DNA of 64,000 nt from Limnohabitans sp. T6-5. GTDB taxonomy: Bacteria; Pseudomonadota; Gammaproteobacteria; Burkholderiales; Burkholderiaceae_C. Below the pieces are notes generated by a model. That model did not search any database. It saw only the letters and a list, made by a program, of their open reading frames with translations, and was not told where the DNA came from. Made by a program: the position numbers and the translations under genes. Shown in pieces: positions 9,520 through 18,769 of this stretch. The stretch spans positions 62,001 to 126,000 of the forward strand of contig NZ_NERV01000004.1 in NCBI RefSeq assembly GCF_003063315.1, written 5' to 3'. Within the stretch, counting starts at the first letter, position 1. Each line of letters begins with the position of its first letter.

Positions 9520-10563
9520 ATGAAAGCTGTTCACCCGTTGTTTCGCCATCCTCTGCTGGCTGCCACAGTACTGGCGGCCATGGTCACCACGGCCGCGCCC
9601 GCCTGGGCCGGCAAGACGCTGGACGCGATCAAATCGCGTGGCACCCTGAACTGCGGTGTCAACACCGGACTGCCAGGTTTTTCAAGTGCCGACAGCCAGG
9701 GCCAATGGACGGGTCTGGATGTGGATGTGTGCAAAGCCATCGCAGCCACCGTGCTGGGCGATGCCAGCAAAGTCAAATGGACGCCTTTGAACGCCAGCCA
9801 GCGTTTTGCGGTGCTGCAAGCCGGTGAGGTCGACATCCTGTCGCGCAACACCACCTGGACTTTGAACCGCGACGCTTCGCTGGGCCTGCACTTCACAGGC
9901 ACCACTTACTATGACGGCCAGGGCTTCATGGTGAGCAAAAAATCCAAAATCACCAGCGCCAAGAGTCTCAAGGGCGCCACCGTGTGCGTGCAGTCGGGCA
10001 CCACCACCGAAAAAAACCTGAACGACTATTCCAAGGCGAACAAGCTGAGCGTCAAGCCTGTGGTGTTTGACTCTTTCGAGGCCGCCAACAAGGCGTATTT
10101 TGCGGGCCGCTGCCAGGCTTACACCACCGACGCCTCAGGCCTGGCCTCGGTGCGCAACAAGGAAGCAGCCAACCCCGACGACCACGTCATCTTGCCCGAG
10201 TTGATCTCCAAAGAGCCGCTGGGCCCCAGCGTGCGCCGGGGGGATGACGAGTTCTTTGCCATCGTCAAATGGACGGTGTTTGCCCTGATCGAAGCCGAAG
10301 AGTACGGCATCACCCAGGCCAATGTGGACCAGATGAAAAGCAGCACCGACCCGGTGGTGCAGCGCATTCTGGGCACCTCGGAAGACACTGGCAAATTGCT
10401 CGGACTGGACAAAGAGTGGGCTTACCGCGCCATCAAGGCGGTGGGCAACTATGGCGAAATGTTCGAGCGCAACGTCGGCCCCAAGTCCACCCTCAAGCTG
10501 CCGCGCGGTCTGAACAACCAGTGGAACAAGGGCGGCCTGATGTACGCGCCGCCTGTGCGTTGA
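9520..10563 (+). CDS. aapJ: Amino-acid ABC transporter substrate-binding protein (AapJ/BztA type)
   Basis: This is the periplasmic binding protein of a general L-amino-acid importer. The ATG at 9520 starts a clean signal peptide (basic MKAVHPLFRH, hydrophobic LLAATVLAAMVTTAAPAWA, cleavage after AWA), with AAAGGG just upstream. The frame continues upstream to 9412 without a better start. Family features include LDAIKSRGTLNCGVNTGLPGF, the two-lobe hinge, VCVQSGTTTEKNL and the C-terminal MFERNVGP segment seen in AapJ/BztA, which are longer (about 340 residues) than glutamine-type proteins. It heads a four-gene operon with two permeases and an ATPase. It is separated from them by a strong hairpin at 10617-10642. 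Confidence 0.92.
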   Translation: MKAVHPLFRHPLLAATVLAAMVTTAAPAWAGKTLDAIKSRGTLNCGVNTGLPGFSSADSQGQWTGLDVDVCKAIAATVLGDASKVKWTPLNASQRFAVLQAGEVDILSRNTTWTLNRDASLGLHFTGTTYYDGQGFMVSKKSKITSAKSLKGATVCVQSGTTTEKNLNDYSKANKLSVKPVVFDSFEAANKAYFAGRCQAYTTDASGLASVRNKEAANPDDHVILPELISKEPLGPSVRRGDDEFFAIVKWTVFALIEAEEYGITQANVDQMKSSTDPVVQRILGTSEDTGKLLGLDKEWAYRAIKAVGNYGEMFERNVGPKSTLKLPRGLNNQWNKGGLMYAPPVR

Positions 10564-10616
10564 TCGGCACCCTGGTGTTTTCTGAGCCAGACAAACACTG
10601 AAACTCTTGAAAGGAC

Positions 10617-10642
10617 ATCGGCCCGCCTCCGTGCGGGCCGAT
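10617..10642 (+). promoter_or_regulatory. Intercistronic hairpin after the binding-protein gene
   Basis: A perfect 10-bp stem, ATCGGCCCGC paired with GCGGGCCGAT around a 6-base loop, lies between aapJ and aapQ. There is no T run after it. It therefore looks like an RNA-stabilising or partial attenuation structure that lets the binding protein be made in excess over the permeases, rather than a full terminator. Confidence 0.7.
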
Positions 10643-10647
10643 GCACG

Positions 10648-11844
10648 ATGATGATCCCCCCTGCCCCGCCACCTGCCCCCCCATCACGCGCCTGGTCATG
10701 GCGCAGCCAGGCCTTTCGGGGTGTGGTCTACCAAATCATCACCTTGCTGCTGTTGGTGCTGGCCATCAGCTATCTGCTGTCCAACACCTTTGCCAACATG
10801 CGCCTGCGCGGCATCCAGAGCGGCTTCGATGTCTTGCTGCAACCGGCTGGCTTTGCCATTGGTGAGAGCCTGTTCGAATTCGACTCGTCGCAGCCCTACT
10901 GGGTGGCTTACCTGGTGGGTCTGTCCAACACATTGCGGGTGGCCTTGGCGGGCATCGTGCTGGCCACCTTGCTCGGCACGCTGATCGGCATCGGCCGCTT
11001 GTCACGCAACATGCTGGTGCGCGGGCTGTGCGCTGTGCACGTTGAAGTCACGCGCAACGTGCCCTTGCTGCTGCAATTGTTCATGTGGTATTTCGCCATG
11101 ACCGAATTGCTGCCCACCATCGAGGAACCACTCAAGCCACTGGCAAACGTTTTTTTGAGCAAGAACGGTCTGCAATACCCTCTGCCCGAATGGTCTGCAG
11201 GCCATTGGGGCACGGTTGCGGGCGGGCTGGCTGGCGCGCTGGCGTGGCGGGCTTGGGTGCGCAGGTCGATGTGGCAATTTGAATCCACGGGCCAATACCA
11301 CCCAGCCCGAACGCACCTGATGGGCCTGGCGTTGATGCTCGCCATCACGGCGCTGGGTTGGCTGGTCGGCGGCGCGCCGGGCGAGCTCAGCATCCCAGAA
11401 GCCACCGAAATCAGCGTGGTGGGCGGTGGCTCAGTCACCCCCGAATACCTGACCTTGCTGATCGGCCTGACGGTTTACACATCGGGCTACATTGCCGAAG
11501 TGGTGCGCTCTGGCATCCAGTCTGTGGCCTATGGCCAGCACGAAGCAGCGGTGGCGCTGGGCTTGTCGCGCTCGGCCGAATTGCGGCTGGTGCAGTTGCC
11601 CCAAGCCTTGCGCGTCATCATTCCCCCGCTGACCAGCCAATACCTGAACCTGATCAAAAACTCCTCGCTGGCCGTGGCCGTGGGTTACCCCGATCTGGTG
11701 TCGATTGGCACCACATCGCTCAACCAGACGGGACGCGCCATCGAATGCATTGCGGTGGTGATGCTGTGTTACCTGACACTCAGTTTGCTGACTTCAGCGG
11801 CCATGAATGTCTACAACCGCCGCGTGCGCATTCAGGACCGCTGA
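10648..11844 (+). CDS. aapQ: Amino-acid ABC transporter permease (AapQ/BztB type)
   Basis: This inner-membrane permease subunit of the general L-amino-acid importer is 398 residues long. After a Pro-rich start comes a first transmembrane helix (VVYQIITLLLLVLAISYLL) and a periplasmic insert. The HisM-type core follows (LVGLSNTLRVALAGIVLATLLG, VEVTRNVPLLLQLFMWYF). The long insert with extra helices between the two halves of the core distinguishes AapQ/BztB from simple glutamate permeases. The EAA loop is EAAVALGLSRSAELRLVQLPQALR. Two ATGs (10648, 10651) are adjacent; 10648 is used. The stop overlaps the start of aapM by one base (TGATG). Confidence 0.92.
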   Translation: MMIPPAPPPAPPSRAWSWRSQAFRGVVYQIITLLLLVLAISYLLSNTFANMRLRGIQSGFDVLLQPAGFAIGESLFEFDSSQPYWVAYLVGLSNTLRVALAGIVLATLLGTLIGIGRLSRNMLVRGLCAVHVEVTRNVPLLLQLFMWYFAMTELLPTIEEPLKPLANVFLSKNGLQYPLPEWSAGHWGTVAGGLAGALAWRAWVRRSMWQFESTGQYHPARTHLMGLALMLAITALGWLVGGAPGELSIPEATEISVVGGGSVTPEYLTLLIGLTVYTSGYIAEVVRSGIQSVAYGQHEAAVALGLSRSAELRLVQLPQALRVIIPPLTSQYLNLIKNSSLAVAVGYPDLVSIGTTSLNQTGRAIECIAVVMLCYLTLSLLTSAAMNVYNRRVRIQDR

Positions 11845-12962
11845 TGAATCACGCCGACTTCACGCCGATCTCGACCCCCATTGCGCCGCGCCTGCCGCCC
11901 GCTGCCCAGGTGGGCCTGCTGCCCTGGTTGCGCCGCCGTTTCTTCGATGGCTGGGCCAACAGCCTGCTCACTTTGCTGGTGCTGGCCTTGCTGGCTTGGG
12001 CCTTGCCCCCTGTGCTCAACTGGGCGTTGTTCAACGCGGTCATTCAGCCTGACAACACCGCATGCCGCGCAGCCCAGGGTGTGGGCGCCTGCTGGGGTGT
12101 GGTGAGCGAAAAGGGCCGCCTCATCCTGTTTGGCCGCTACCCGTATGAAGAACAATGGCGCCCGCTGATCGCTTCGCTCTTGCTGATGGCGCTGCTGGTG
12201 CTCAGCTGCCTGCGGGCCTTCTGGCGCCCGGCGCTGGTGCTGGCCTGGGTGGGGGTGTATGCGCTGGTTTACGGGCTCATGAAGGGCGGCGTGGCGGGCC
12301 TGACCCTGGTGGACACCGAGCGCTGGGGCGGTCTGCCCCTGACGCTTTTGCTGTCCAGCGTGAGCCTGGTGGTGGCCTTTCCGCTGGCGATTTTGCTGGC
12401 CTTGGGCAGGCAGTCTCAGCTGCCCGCCATCCGCACGCTGTGCGTGATCTTCATCGAATTTGTGCGCGGCGTGCCGCTGATTTCGGTGCTGTTCATGGCT
12501 TCTTTCATCTTGCCGTTGTTCATGCCGCAAGGCACCAAGATCGACGTGCTGGTGCGCGTGCTGATCGGCATGACGCTGTTCACCGCCGCCTACCTGGCCG
12601 AAGTGATTCGCGGGGGCTTGCAAGCCCTGCCCAAAGGCCAGATCGAAGCTGCCCAATCGCTGGGTTTGGGCTACTGGCAAATCCAGCGCAAGATCGCCTT
12701 GCCGCAGGCGCTGCGCCTGGTGGTGCCCGCCATCGTGAACACCTTCATTGGCGCGTTCAAGGACACCTCGCTGGTGACCATTGTGAGTTTGTACGACCTG
12801 ACGGGCGCCGTGCAGCTGGCCTTGGGTGACGCCGACTGGCGCAAATTCTTCATTGAGGGCCAGCTGTTTGTGGCGGCCATTTATTTCATCGCCTGTTTCG
12901 CCATGTCGCGCTACAGCCAGTGGCTCGAAGGCCACCTCAACACCGGCACCCGGAGACAGTGA
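11844..12962 (+). CDS. aapM: Amino-acid ABC transporter permease (AapM/BztC type)
   Basis: This is the second permease of the importer, 372 residues. The start ATG at 11844 overlaps the aapQ stop by one base; the open frame reaches far upstream inside aapQ, but that part is antisense-quality sequence. The N-terminal extension holds one transmembrane helix, a Cys-containing periplasmic loop ([15 protein letters not shown], two Cys that could pair) and two more helices. The canonical core then begins at [18 protein letters not shown]. The EAA loop is [24 protein letters not shown]. It ends two bases before the ATPase gene start. Confidence 0.92.
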   Translation: MNHADFTPISTPIAPRLPPAAQVGLLPWLRRRFFDGWANSLLTLLVLALLAWALPPVLNWALFNAVIQPDNTACRAAQGVGACWGVVSEKGRLILFGRYPYEEQWRPLIASLLLMALLVLSCLRAFWRPALVLAWVGVYALVYGLMKGGVAGLTLVDTERWGGLPLTLLLSSVSLVVAFPLAILLALGRQSQLPAIRTLCVIFIEFVRGVPLISVLFMASFILPLFMPQGTKIDVLVRVLIGMTLFTAAYLAEVIRGGLQALPKGQIEAAQSLGLGYWQIQRKIALPQALRLVVPAIVNTFIGAFKDTSLVTIVSLYDLTGAVQLALGDADWRKFFIEGQLFVAAIYFIACFAMSRYSQWLEGHLNTGTRRQ

Positions 12963-12963
12963 C

Positions 12964-13704
12964 ATGAGCACACCCATCATCGAATTTTCCAAGGTCAACA
13001 AATGGTTTGGTGACTTCCATGTGCTGCGAGACATCGACCTGTCGGTGGCGCGCGGCGAACGCATCGTGGTCTGCGGGCCATCGGGCTCTGGAAAATCCAC
13101 ACTGATCCGCTGCATCAACCGGCTTGAAGCCCACCAGACCGGTCGCCTGGCTGTGGACGGTGTCGCGCTCAGCGATGACGTGCAGGCCATCGAATCGGTG
13201 CGCCGCCAAGTGGGCATGGTGTTCCAGCAGTTCAATCTGTTCCCGCACCTGACCGTGCTGGAGAACCTGACCCTGGCCCCCATGTGGGTGGGCAAGGTGC
13301 CCAAGGCCGAAGCCGAAGAACGCGCCATGCAACAACTGCAACGCGTGCGCATTGCCGAGCAGGCGCACAAGTACCCGCTGCAACTGTCGGGCGGTCAACA
13401 GCAACGCGTGGCGATTGCCCGTGCGCTGTGCCTGACGCCCAAGATCATGCTGTTCGACGAGCCCACCTCGGCGCTCGACCCCGAGATGATCAACGAAGTG
13501 CTGGACGTGATGGTGGAAATGGCAGGCCAAGGCATCACCATGGTGTGTGTGACCCACGAAATGGGCTTTGCCCGCCAGGTGGCCGACCGCGTGATCTTCA
13601 TGGACCAGGGCCAGATCGTCGAACAAAACACCGCCGCCGCGTTTTTTGACCACCCGCAGCACGAACGCACGCAGGATTTTTTATCGAAGATATTGGCGCA
13701 TTGA
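12964..13704 (+). CDS. aapP: Amino-acid ABC transporter ATP-binding protein (AapP/BztD type)
   Basis: This is the cytoplasmic ATPase that energises the importer, 246 residues. Walker A is GPSGSGKST, the Q-loop lies in [15 protein letters not shown], the signature is LSGGQQQR, Walker B is [12 protein letters not shown] and the switch His is in VCVTHEMGF. The ATG at 12964 follows the aapM stop by one base and gives the normal polar-amino-acid ATPase N-terminus. The gene is the last of the operon; the 167-bp tandem repeat array begins eight bases after its stop. Confidence 0.95.
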   Translation: MSTPIIEFSKVNKWFGDFHVLRDIDLSVARGERIVVCGPSGSGKSTLIRCINRLEAHQTGRLAVDGVALSDDVQAIESVRRQVGMVFQQFNLFPHLTVLENLTLAPMWVGKVPKAEAEERAMQQLQRVRIAEQAHKYPLQLSGGQQQRVAIARALCLTPKIMLFDEPTSALDPEMINEVLDVMVEMAGQGITMVCVTHEMGFARQVADRVIFMDQGQIVEQNTAAAFFDHPQHERTQDFLSKILAH

Positions 13705-13711
13705 GCAATGC

Positions 13712-14332
13712 ATGTCGGACTCTGCGAGTACCGACCTACAGGAGGCGTTTGCAGGTCGGCGGCTTCAGCCTCGACATGAGGCTTGCGCCGAAACAGTTTT
13801 TGTAGGTCGGTGGTCGAAGACCCCGACATGTGCGCTCACCGACACCGCGCCCATCAGGCGCTACCTGCCAACCAACCCATGTCGGACTCTGCGAGTACCG
13901 ACCTACAGGCGGTATTTGCAGGTCGGCGGCTTCAACCCCAACGATAGGTCTGTGCCGAAGCAGTTCTTGTAGGTCGGTGGTCGAAGACCCCGACATGTGC
14001 GTTCACCGACACCGCCCCCATCAGGCGCTACCTGCCAACCAACCAACGTCGGACTCTGCGAGTACCGACCTACAGGAGGCGTTTGCAGGTCGGCGGCTTC
14101 AGCCTCGACATGAGGCTTGCGCCGAAACAGTTTTTGTAGGTCGGTGGTCGAAGACCCCGACATGTGCGCTCACCGACACCGCGCCCATCAGGCGCTACCT
14201 GCCAACCAACCCATGTCGGACTCTGCGAGTACCGACCTACAGGAGGCGTTTTCAGGTCGGCGGCTTCAGCCCCGACGTGAGGCCTGTGCCGAAACAGTTT
14301 TTGTAGGTCGGTGGTCGAAGACCCCGACAAGT
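13712..14332. repeat. 167-bp tandem repeat, about 3.7 copies, between two convergent operons
   Basis: The unit start GTCGGACTCTGCGAGTACCG recurs at 13714, 13881, 14048 and 14215, exactly 167 bases apart each time; the fourth copy stops after about 117 bases. Each unit contains three REP-like hairpins: GTCGG-a-CTC-tgc-GAG-ta-CCGAC, an inverted GGCT/AGCC version, and an inverted GGTC/GACC version. A roughly 50-base linker (CACCGACACCGC...CTGCCAACCAACC) then follows. Copies 1 and 3 are nearly identical, while copy 2 differs at several sites. 167 is not a multiple of three and no frame is preserved, so it is not a coding repeat. Confidence 0.92.
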
Positions 14333-14356
14333 CTTCGCCAGACAACAAGAACCAAA

Positions 14357-15094
14357 TCAGTGCTGCAGGATCTTGTTCAAGAAGTCCTTGGTGCGAGTTT
14401 GACGGTTTTCGGGGTGGTTGAAGAACTCGTCTTTCGAACAGTCTTCCAGAATGCGGCCGCCCACATCAATGAAGATCACACGGTTAGCCACTTTGCGGGC
14501 AAAGCCCATTTCGTGCGTGACCACCATCATGGTCATGCCTTCGTGGGCCAGTTGCACCATCACATCCAGCACCTCGCCCACCATCTCGGGATCGAGTGCC
14601 GAAGTCGGTTCGTCAAACAGCATCACCATCGGGTCCATCGACAAGGCGCGGGCAATGGCCACACGCTGCTGCTGACCGCCCGAGAGCTGGCCCGGGAACT
14701 TGTCCTTGTGGGCCAACAAGCCCACGCGGTCGAGCATCTTGAGACCCCGGACCTTGGCATCGTCCAGGTTGCGACCCAGCACCTTGACCTGGGCAATCGT
14801 CAGGTTTTCAGTGACCGAGAGGTGCGGAAACAGCTCAAAGCTCTGGAACACCATGCCCACACGCGAACGCAGCTTGGGCAGGTCGGTGCTCGGGTCGTGC
14901 AAGGGCACGCCATCGACGGTGATCTCGCCTTTCTGGAAAGGCTCCAGTGCATTGACGGTCTTGATGAGGGTGGACTTGCCCGAGCCCGAGGGGCCGCACA
15001 CCACCACCACATCGCCTTTGTTGATGCTCACCGAGCAGTCGTTGAGCACCTGCACCGGGCCATACCACTTGGACACATTTTTGATTTCAATCAT
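14357..15094 (-). CDS. gltL: Glutamate/aspartate ABC transporter ATP-binding protein
   Basis: This is the ATPase subunit of a polar amino-acid importer, 245 residues, with Walker [10 protein letters not shown], signature LSGGQQQR, Walker [13 protein letters not shown] and switch His VVTHEMGF. It is the last gene of gltIJKL on the minus strand, 15 bases after gltK. It is clearly related to aapP across the repeat array but differs throughout, so the two are separate systems rather than a recent duplication. The assignment to glutamate/aspartate rests on the gene order and on GltI. Confidence 0.92.
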   Translation of the reverse strand: MIEIKNVSKWYGPVQVLNDCSVSINKGDVVVVCGPSGSGKSTLIKTVNALEPFQKGEITVDGVPLHDPSTDLPKLRSRVGMVFQSFELFPHLSVTENLTIAQVKVLGRNLDDAKVRGLKMLDRVGLLAHKDKFPGQLSGGQQQRVAIARALSMDPMVMLFDEPTSALDPEMVGEVLDVMVQLAHEGMTMMVVTHEMGFARKVANRVIFIDVGGRILEDCSKDEFFNHPENRQTRTKDFLNKILQH

Positions 15095-15109
15095 TTCATT
15101 TCCCCAATT

Positions 15110-15778
15110 TCAGCGCACGATGGCAATCTTGGCCTGCAGGCGTTTGACGCTCCAGGACAGTGCAAAACAAATCACGAAATAAACCAGCGCCGCAAAGATA
15201 TAGGCCTCTTCCGAGCGACCATAAATTTTGCCCGCATTGGTGAAGCCCTTGAGCAGGTCGTAAGCACCGATGGCATACACCAGCGAGGTGTCCTGGAACA
15301 AGATGATGGTCTGCGTCAGCAGCACCGGCAGCATGTTGCGAAACGCTTGCGGCAAGATCACCAGGCACATGTTCTGGCCGTACGTCATGCCCAAAGCCTG
15401 CCCCGCAAAAACTTGTCCACGCGGGATCGACTGGATACCCGCACGCATGATCTCGCTGAAGTAAGCCGCTTCAAACGCCACAAAGGTGATGATGGCTGAC
15501 CATTCGGCCCCGATCGGGCGACCGATCACAAAGGGCATCAGCAGGTAAAACCACAGGATCACCATGACCAAGGGCACTGAACGCATGCCGTTGACATAGA
15601 AGGTGGCAGGTGCTGCCAGCGCCTTGGAACCAGACAAGCGCATCAGCGCCAGCAAGGTGCCAAAGAATACGCCGCCAATGGTGGCCGTGATGGTCAGCTG
15701 CACACTGAACAGCAAACCGCCCCAGACGAACTTGCGCAAGACTTCCAGATCGAAGTATGAAAAATCAAGTCCCAACAT
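15110..15778 (-). CDS. gltK: Glutamate/aspartate ABC transporter permease GltK
   Basis: This is an inner-membrane permease of 222 residues with five hydrophobic helices and the EAA loop (AGQALGMTYGQNMCLVILPQAFRNMLP). It starts at ATG 15778 (MLGLDFSYFDL), which nearly abuts the gltJ stop at 15780; a longer open frame upstream lies inside gltJ. The N-terminal WGGLLFSVQLTITATIGGVFFGTLLAL is the usual permease opening. It works as a heterodimer with GltJ. Confidence 0.9.
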   Translation of the reverse strand: MLGLDFSYFDLEVLRKFVWGGLLFSVQLTITATIGGVFFGTLLALMRLSGSKALAAPATFYVNGMRSVPLVMVILWFYLLMPFVIGRPIGAEWSAIITFVAFEAAYFSEIMRAGIQSIPRGQVFAGQALGMTYGQNMCLVILPQAFRNMLPVLLTQTIILFQDTSLVYAIGAYDLLKGFTNAGKIYGRSEEAYIFAALVYFVICFALSWSVKRLQAKIAIVR

Positions 15779-15779
15779 C

Positions 15780-16499
15780 TCAGTGCCCTCCCGTTCCACC
15801 CGAGACAATGAAGCCGGGGACACGCATTTTCTTTTCGATCAGTGCAAACACACGGTTCACCGCAAAGGCCGACACGGCATACAGCGCCGTCACCGCCAAA
15901 TAGACCTCAATGCCGCGAGAGGTCTCTTCCTGGGCCTGCATGGCGAACATGGTGAGTTCGGCAATCGACACCGCAAACGCCACGGAAGAGTTCTTCAGCA
16001 GGTTCATCGACTCACTGGTCAGTGGCGGCAAGATGATGCGAAACGCCATGGGCAAAATCACATAGCGGTAAGACTGCGCCGTGGTAAAGCCCATGGCCAT
16101 GGCCGCATAGCGCTGCCCCTTGGGCAAGGCCTGAATGCCCGCACGGAATTGTTCGGCAATCCGCGCCGAGGTGAAAAAGCCCAGACCAAACACCACCAGC
16201 AAAAAGCCGGGTACTTGCTGGAAAGCAGGAAACATTTTGGGCACCACGAAGTACCACAGGAAAATCTGCACCAGCAGCGGGATGTTGCGAAACAACTCCA
16301 CCCAGGCATTGGCCAAAGCCGACACCACCGGCCTGCCAGGCAAGGTGCGCAAGGTGCCGACCACCGCACCCACGACCATCGCCACCAGCCAGGAGCTGCC
16401 CGCGACCGCCAGCGTCCAGCGCCAGGCTTCCAGCATCCACTCCAGATAGGTGCGGCCACTGCCGTCATCGGTCATAAAGACCTGCCAATCCCATGTCAT
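15780..16499 (-). CDS. gltJ: Glutamate/aspartate ABC transporter permease GltJ
   Basis: This is the second permease, 239 residues. ATG 16499 (MTWDWQVF) is chosen over the upstream TTG because it has GAAAG at the right distance and matches GltJ N-termini. Features include the periplasmic opening with YLEWMLEAWRWTLAVAGSSW, the conserved VELFRNIPLLVQIFLWYFV segment and the EAA loop RYAAMAMGFTTAQSYRYVILPMAFRIILPP. The strong hairpin at 16540-16571 stands between it and gltI. Confidence 0.91.
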   Translation of the reverse strand: MTWDWQVFMTDDGSGRTYLEWMLEAWRWTLAVAGSSWLVAMVVGAVVGTLRTLPGRPVVSALANAWVELFRNIPLLVQIFLWYFVVPKMFPAFQQVPGFLLVVFGLGFFTSARIAEQFRAGIQALPKGQRYAAMAMGFTTAQSYRYVILPMAFRIILPPLTSESMNLLKNSSVAFAVSIAELTMFAMQAQEETSRGIEVYLAVTALYAVSAFAVNRVFALIEKKMRVPGFIVSGGTGGH

Positions 16500-16539
16500 G
16501 TTTGAACTTTCTATGAAGTAAAAGGCATTGCCCAAAAAG

Positions 16540-16571
16540 AAACCCCGCCCAAGTGATCCCCGGCGGGGTTT
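16540..16571 (-). terminator. Hairpin with T-rich tail between gltI and gltJ
   Basis: On the minus strand AAACCCCGCC pairs perfectly with GGCGGGGTTT around a 12-base loop and is followed by CTTTTTGGGC. It lies 19 bases after the gltI stop and before the gltJ start. It probably acts as a leaky terminator, so that the binding protein is expressed above the membrane subunits. Confidence 0.78.
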
Positions 16572-16589
16572 GCTCAGCGCGCTGAAGGT

Positions 16590-17480
16590 TTACTTCTTGG
16601 CGTAGTCTTCAGCAGGCTTGTCGTTGGGATTGGCCCAAGCGGCTTTGGTGCTCTCGCTCAAAGCCAGACCGACCTTGACGTTCTTGGGCGGGATGGGTTG
16701 CAGGAACCACTTGTCCCACAGTTTGGCCATGTCACCGCTCTTGATCAAATCACGCACGGTGTCGTCAGCCAGTTTCTTGAACGCGGCATCGTCCTTGCGG
16801 ATCATGATGGCGATGGGTTCCACCGACAACACTTCGCCCACGATCTTGAAGTCAGCGGGGTTCTTGGCGTTGGCGATGTTGCCCGCCAGGATGGAGCCGT
16901 CCATCACGAATGCATCGGCGCGGCCGGAGTCGAGCAGCAAGAAGCTGTCAGCGTGGTCCTTGCCAAAGACTTCCTTGAAGTCGATGCCGTTGGCGCGCTC
17001 ATGCTTGCGCAGCAATTGCACAGACGTGGTGCCGGTGGTGGTGGCCACGTTGCGGTCTTTCAATTGCGCAATGGAAGTGATGCCCGAATTGGCCTTGACG
17101 GCAATGCGCACTTCTTCCACGTAGGTGGTGTTCACGAAAGCCACATCCTTTTGACGTGCCACGTTGTTCGTGGTGGAGCCGCACTCGATGTCCACCGTGC
17201 CGTTTTGCACCAGAGGGATGCGGTTTTGCGAAGTCACGGACTGGAATTTCACGTCCAGTTTTTTGCCCACGGCTTTTTCGACGTTGCCAATGATGCGTTG
17301 GCAGATTTCGTAATGGAAACCAGCGTACTTGCCGTCGCCCAAGGTGTAAGACAGTGCACCTGAGGAGTCGCGCACGCCCATGGTGATGGCACCCGATGCC
17401 TTGACTTTATCAAGGGTGTCCGCATTTGCCGCGACACAAGCCAGGGCGGCTACAGCGACAGCCAACAATTGTTTTTTCAT
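16590..17480 (-). CDS. gltI: Glutamate/aspartate ABC transporter substrate-binding protein
   Basis: This is a periplasmic binding protein of 296 residues with an N-terminal signal peptide (MKKQLLAVAVAALACVAANA, cleavage after ANA). The segments TLDKVKASGAITMGVRDSSGALSYTLGDG, VQNGTVDIECGSTTNN and VATTTGTTSVQLLRKHERANG are characteristic of GltI. It is the first gene of gltIJKL and is preceded by a LysR gene on the same strand with 231 bases between. That spacer is A+T-richer than its surroundings and probably holds the promoter, though I cannot assign boxes with confidence. Confidence 0.94.
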   Translation of the reverse strand: MKKQLLAVAVAALACVAANADTLDKVKASGAITMGVRDSSGALSYTLGDGKYAGFHYEICQRIIGNVEKAVGKKLDVKFQSVTSQNRIPLVQNGTVDIECGSTTNNVARQKDVAFVNTTYVEEVRIAVKANSGITSIAQLKDRNVATTTGTTSVQLLRKHERANGIDFKEVFGKDHADSFLLLDSGRADAFVMDGSILAGNIANAKNPADFKIVGEVLSVEPIAIMIRKDDAAFKKLADDTVRDLIKSGDMAKLWDKWFLQPIPPKNVKVGLALSESTKAAWANPNDKPAEDYAKK

Positions 17481-17711
17481 GAAGTTCTCCTAAAAGTCGA
17501 AAAAATTCGCCATGGGCGAGAGTTAAACCATGCATCTTATGCACACAGCCATACATCATCATGGCATGACCTAAGCCCGATTGGACATGTGATCCGCACA
17601 AAATATGCCTGAATTGAAAAATGAATACTGTAGTCAGTTTAAAGTCAGAAAACCATCAGGGTGTACCCCAGCTTGCAACCCCGCCACCGCATGCCGTGCC
17701 ATGTTTATTCA

Positions 17712-18653
17712 TCAAGGGTTGATCTGCGCCAAAGCATTTGACTGGAGAAAAGTCCATAAGGCTTGCGCCGAACGTTTGGGGTTTTGCCTGAGTCCCGCAC
17801 GTTCGCGGTAGGCACGCACCTCCATGCTCAGGGCCAGCGATGTCGCATCCGGCAGCGTCACCTCGACCAGTGCACCGGACTGGATTTCTTTCTTGACGGC
17901 GCTTTGCGGCAAGAATGCGATGCCGTGACCTTCGAGCGCCATGACCTTGAGCCCTTCGGCCATATCGGTTTCGTACACCCGGTCCAAATGAATGGGGACG
18001 CCGCATTGCTTGAGGCTCCAGTCGGTCACGCCCCCCAGATACGCCCCTGGCGCGTAGCCCAGATAAGGCAATGGCCGCGCAGATGTGCCCGGCAAACTGA
18101 ACAAGGAATGGCCCGAGGTCCCCACCTTGGCATAAGGGGCGATCACTTCATGCCCCAGCACCACCATGTCATAGCGGTCAGCATCGAGTTGCAGGGGTTG
18201 CGAGGTGTGGTGATAGGCGATGAGCAAGTCACAACCTCCCTCGACCAAGCGCATGGCGGCGTCATGCACATTCAGTGCAATCAGGCGACTCTTGATCGAA
18301 CCAAACCCGTCACGCAAAGTGGCGACCCAAGTCGGAAAAAACGTGAAGGCCAAGGTGTGCGGTACCGCAAACTCGATGAAATCCTGACCCGCCGAATTGT
18401 GGCCACGCAACATGGCCCTTGTGTTTTGGAGAGACTGCAACAACTCCAGAGCCTGTGCATAGAGTGTCTCGCCAGCGGGTGTGAGTTTGGTGGGGTAAGA
18501 GCTGCGGTCCACCAGATCGGCACCGGCCCAGGCTTCGAGCGACTGAATACGGCGCGAAAACGCCGGTTGCGTCACATGCCGCAATTGCGCCGAGCGACTG
18601 AAACTGCGGGTTTCAGCCAAGCTCACAAAGTCTTCCAGCCACTTGGTTTCCAT
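17712..18653 (-). CDS. LysR family transcriptional regulator, HypT-like
   Basis: This 313-residue regulator has an N-terminal winged helix-turn-helix (WLEDFVSLAETRSFSRSAQLRHVTQPAFSRRIQSLE, about residues 5-40) and a LysR substrate-binding domain. The opening METKWLEDF and the QPAFSRRIQSLE recognition helix are close to E. coli HypT (YjiE) as I remember it, more than to classical amino-acid LysR proteins. It lies upstream of and co-directional with gltI, so control of the glt operon is possible but only inferred from position. Start ATG 18653 is the only one ahead of the HTH. Confidence 0.87.
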   Translation of the reverse strand: METKWLEDFVSLAETRSFSRSAQLRHVTQPAFSRRIQSLEAWAGADLVDRSSYPTKLTPAGETLYAQALELLQSLQNTRAMLRGHNSAGQDFIEFAVPHTLAFTFFPTWVATLRDGFGSIKSRLIALNVHDAAMRLVEGGCDLLIAYHHTSQPLQLDADRYDMVVLGHEVIAPYAKVGTSGHSLFSLPGTSARPLPYLGYAPGAYLGGVTDWSLKQCGVPIHLDRVYETDMAEGLKVMALEGHGIAFLPQSAVKKEIQSGALVEVTLPDATSLALSMEVRAYRERAGLRQNPKRSAQALWTFLQSNALAQINP

Positions 18654-18700
18654 ACGGCAATTATGTCTTTGTCCAGCACACGCCGTTCAGTCAGCGGCCA

Positions 18701-18729
18701 ACGTCGGACGCTGCGCGTACCGAGCTACA
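18701..18729. repeat. Single REP-like hairpin, degenerate
   Basis: ACGTCGGACGCTGCGCGTAC followed by CGAGCTACA keeps the GTCGG...C(C/G)GA(C/G)CTAC layout of the family, with inner pairing CGC/GCG in place of CTC/GAG. It is a lone copy between the ABC exporter stop (18770) and the LysR start. Confidence 0.55.
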
Positions 18730-18769
18730 AGAAGCCTGCGAAGAGGAACTGACCGATGATCTGCGCCGA

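Noticed and set aside
11832-13370. 512-codon minus-strand open frame
   Set aside because: It is antisense to aapM and aapP, which have clear transporter motifs; its composition is low-complexity.
13712-14332. CRISPR array
   Set aside because: The 167-base units are near-identical over their full length with no unique spacers, and there are no cas genes; the 92-base array at 3602-4000 fails for the same reason.
14117-15499. 460-codon plus-strand frame running through the tandem repeat
   Set aside because: It is antisense to gltL and gltK, and its first part is repeat DNA whose 167-base period breaks any frame.
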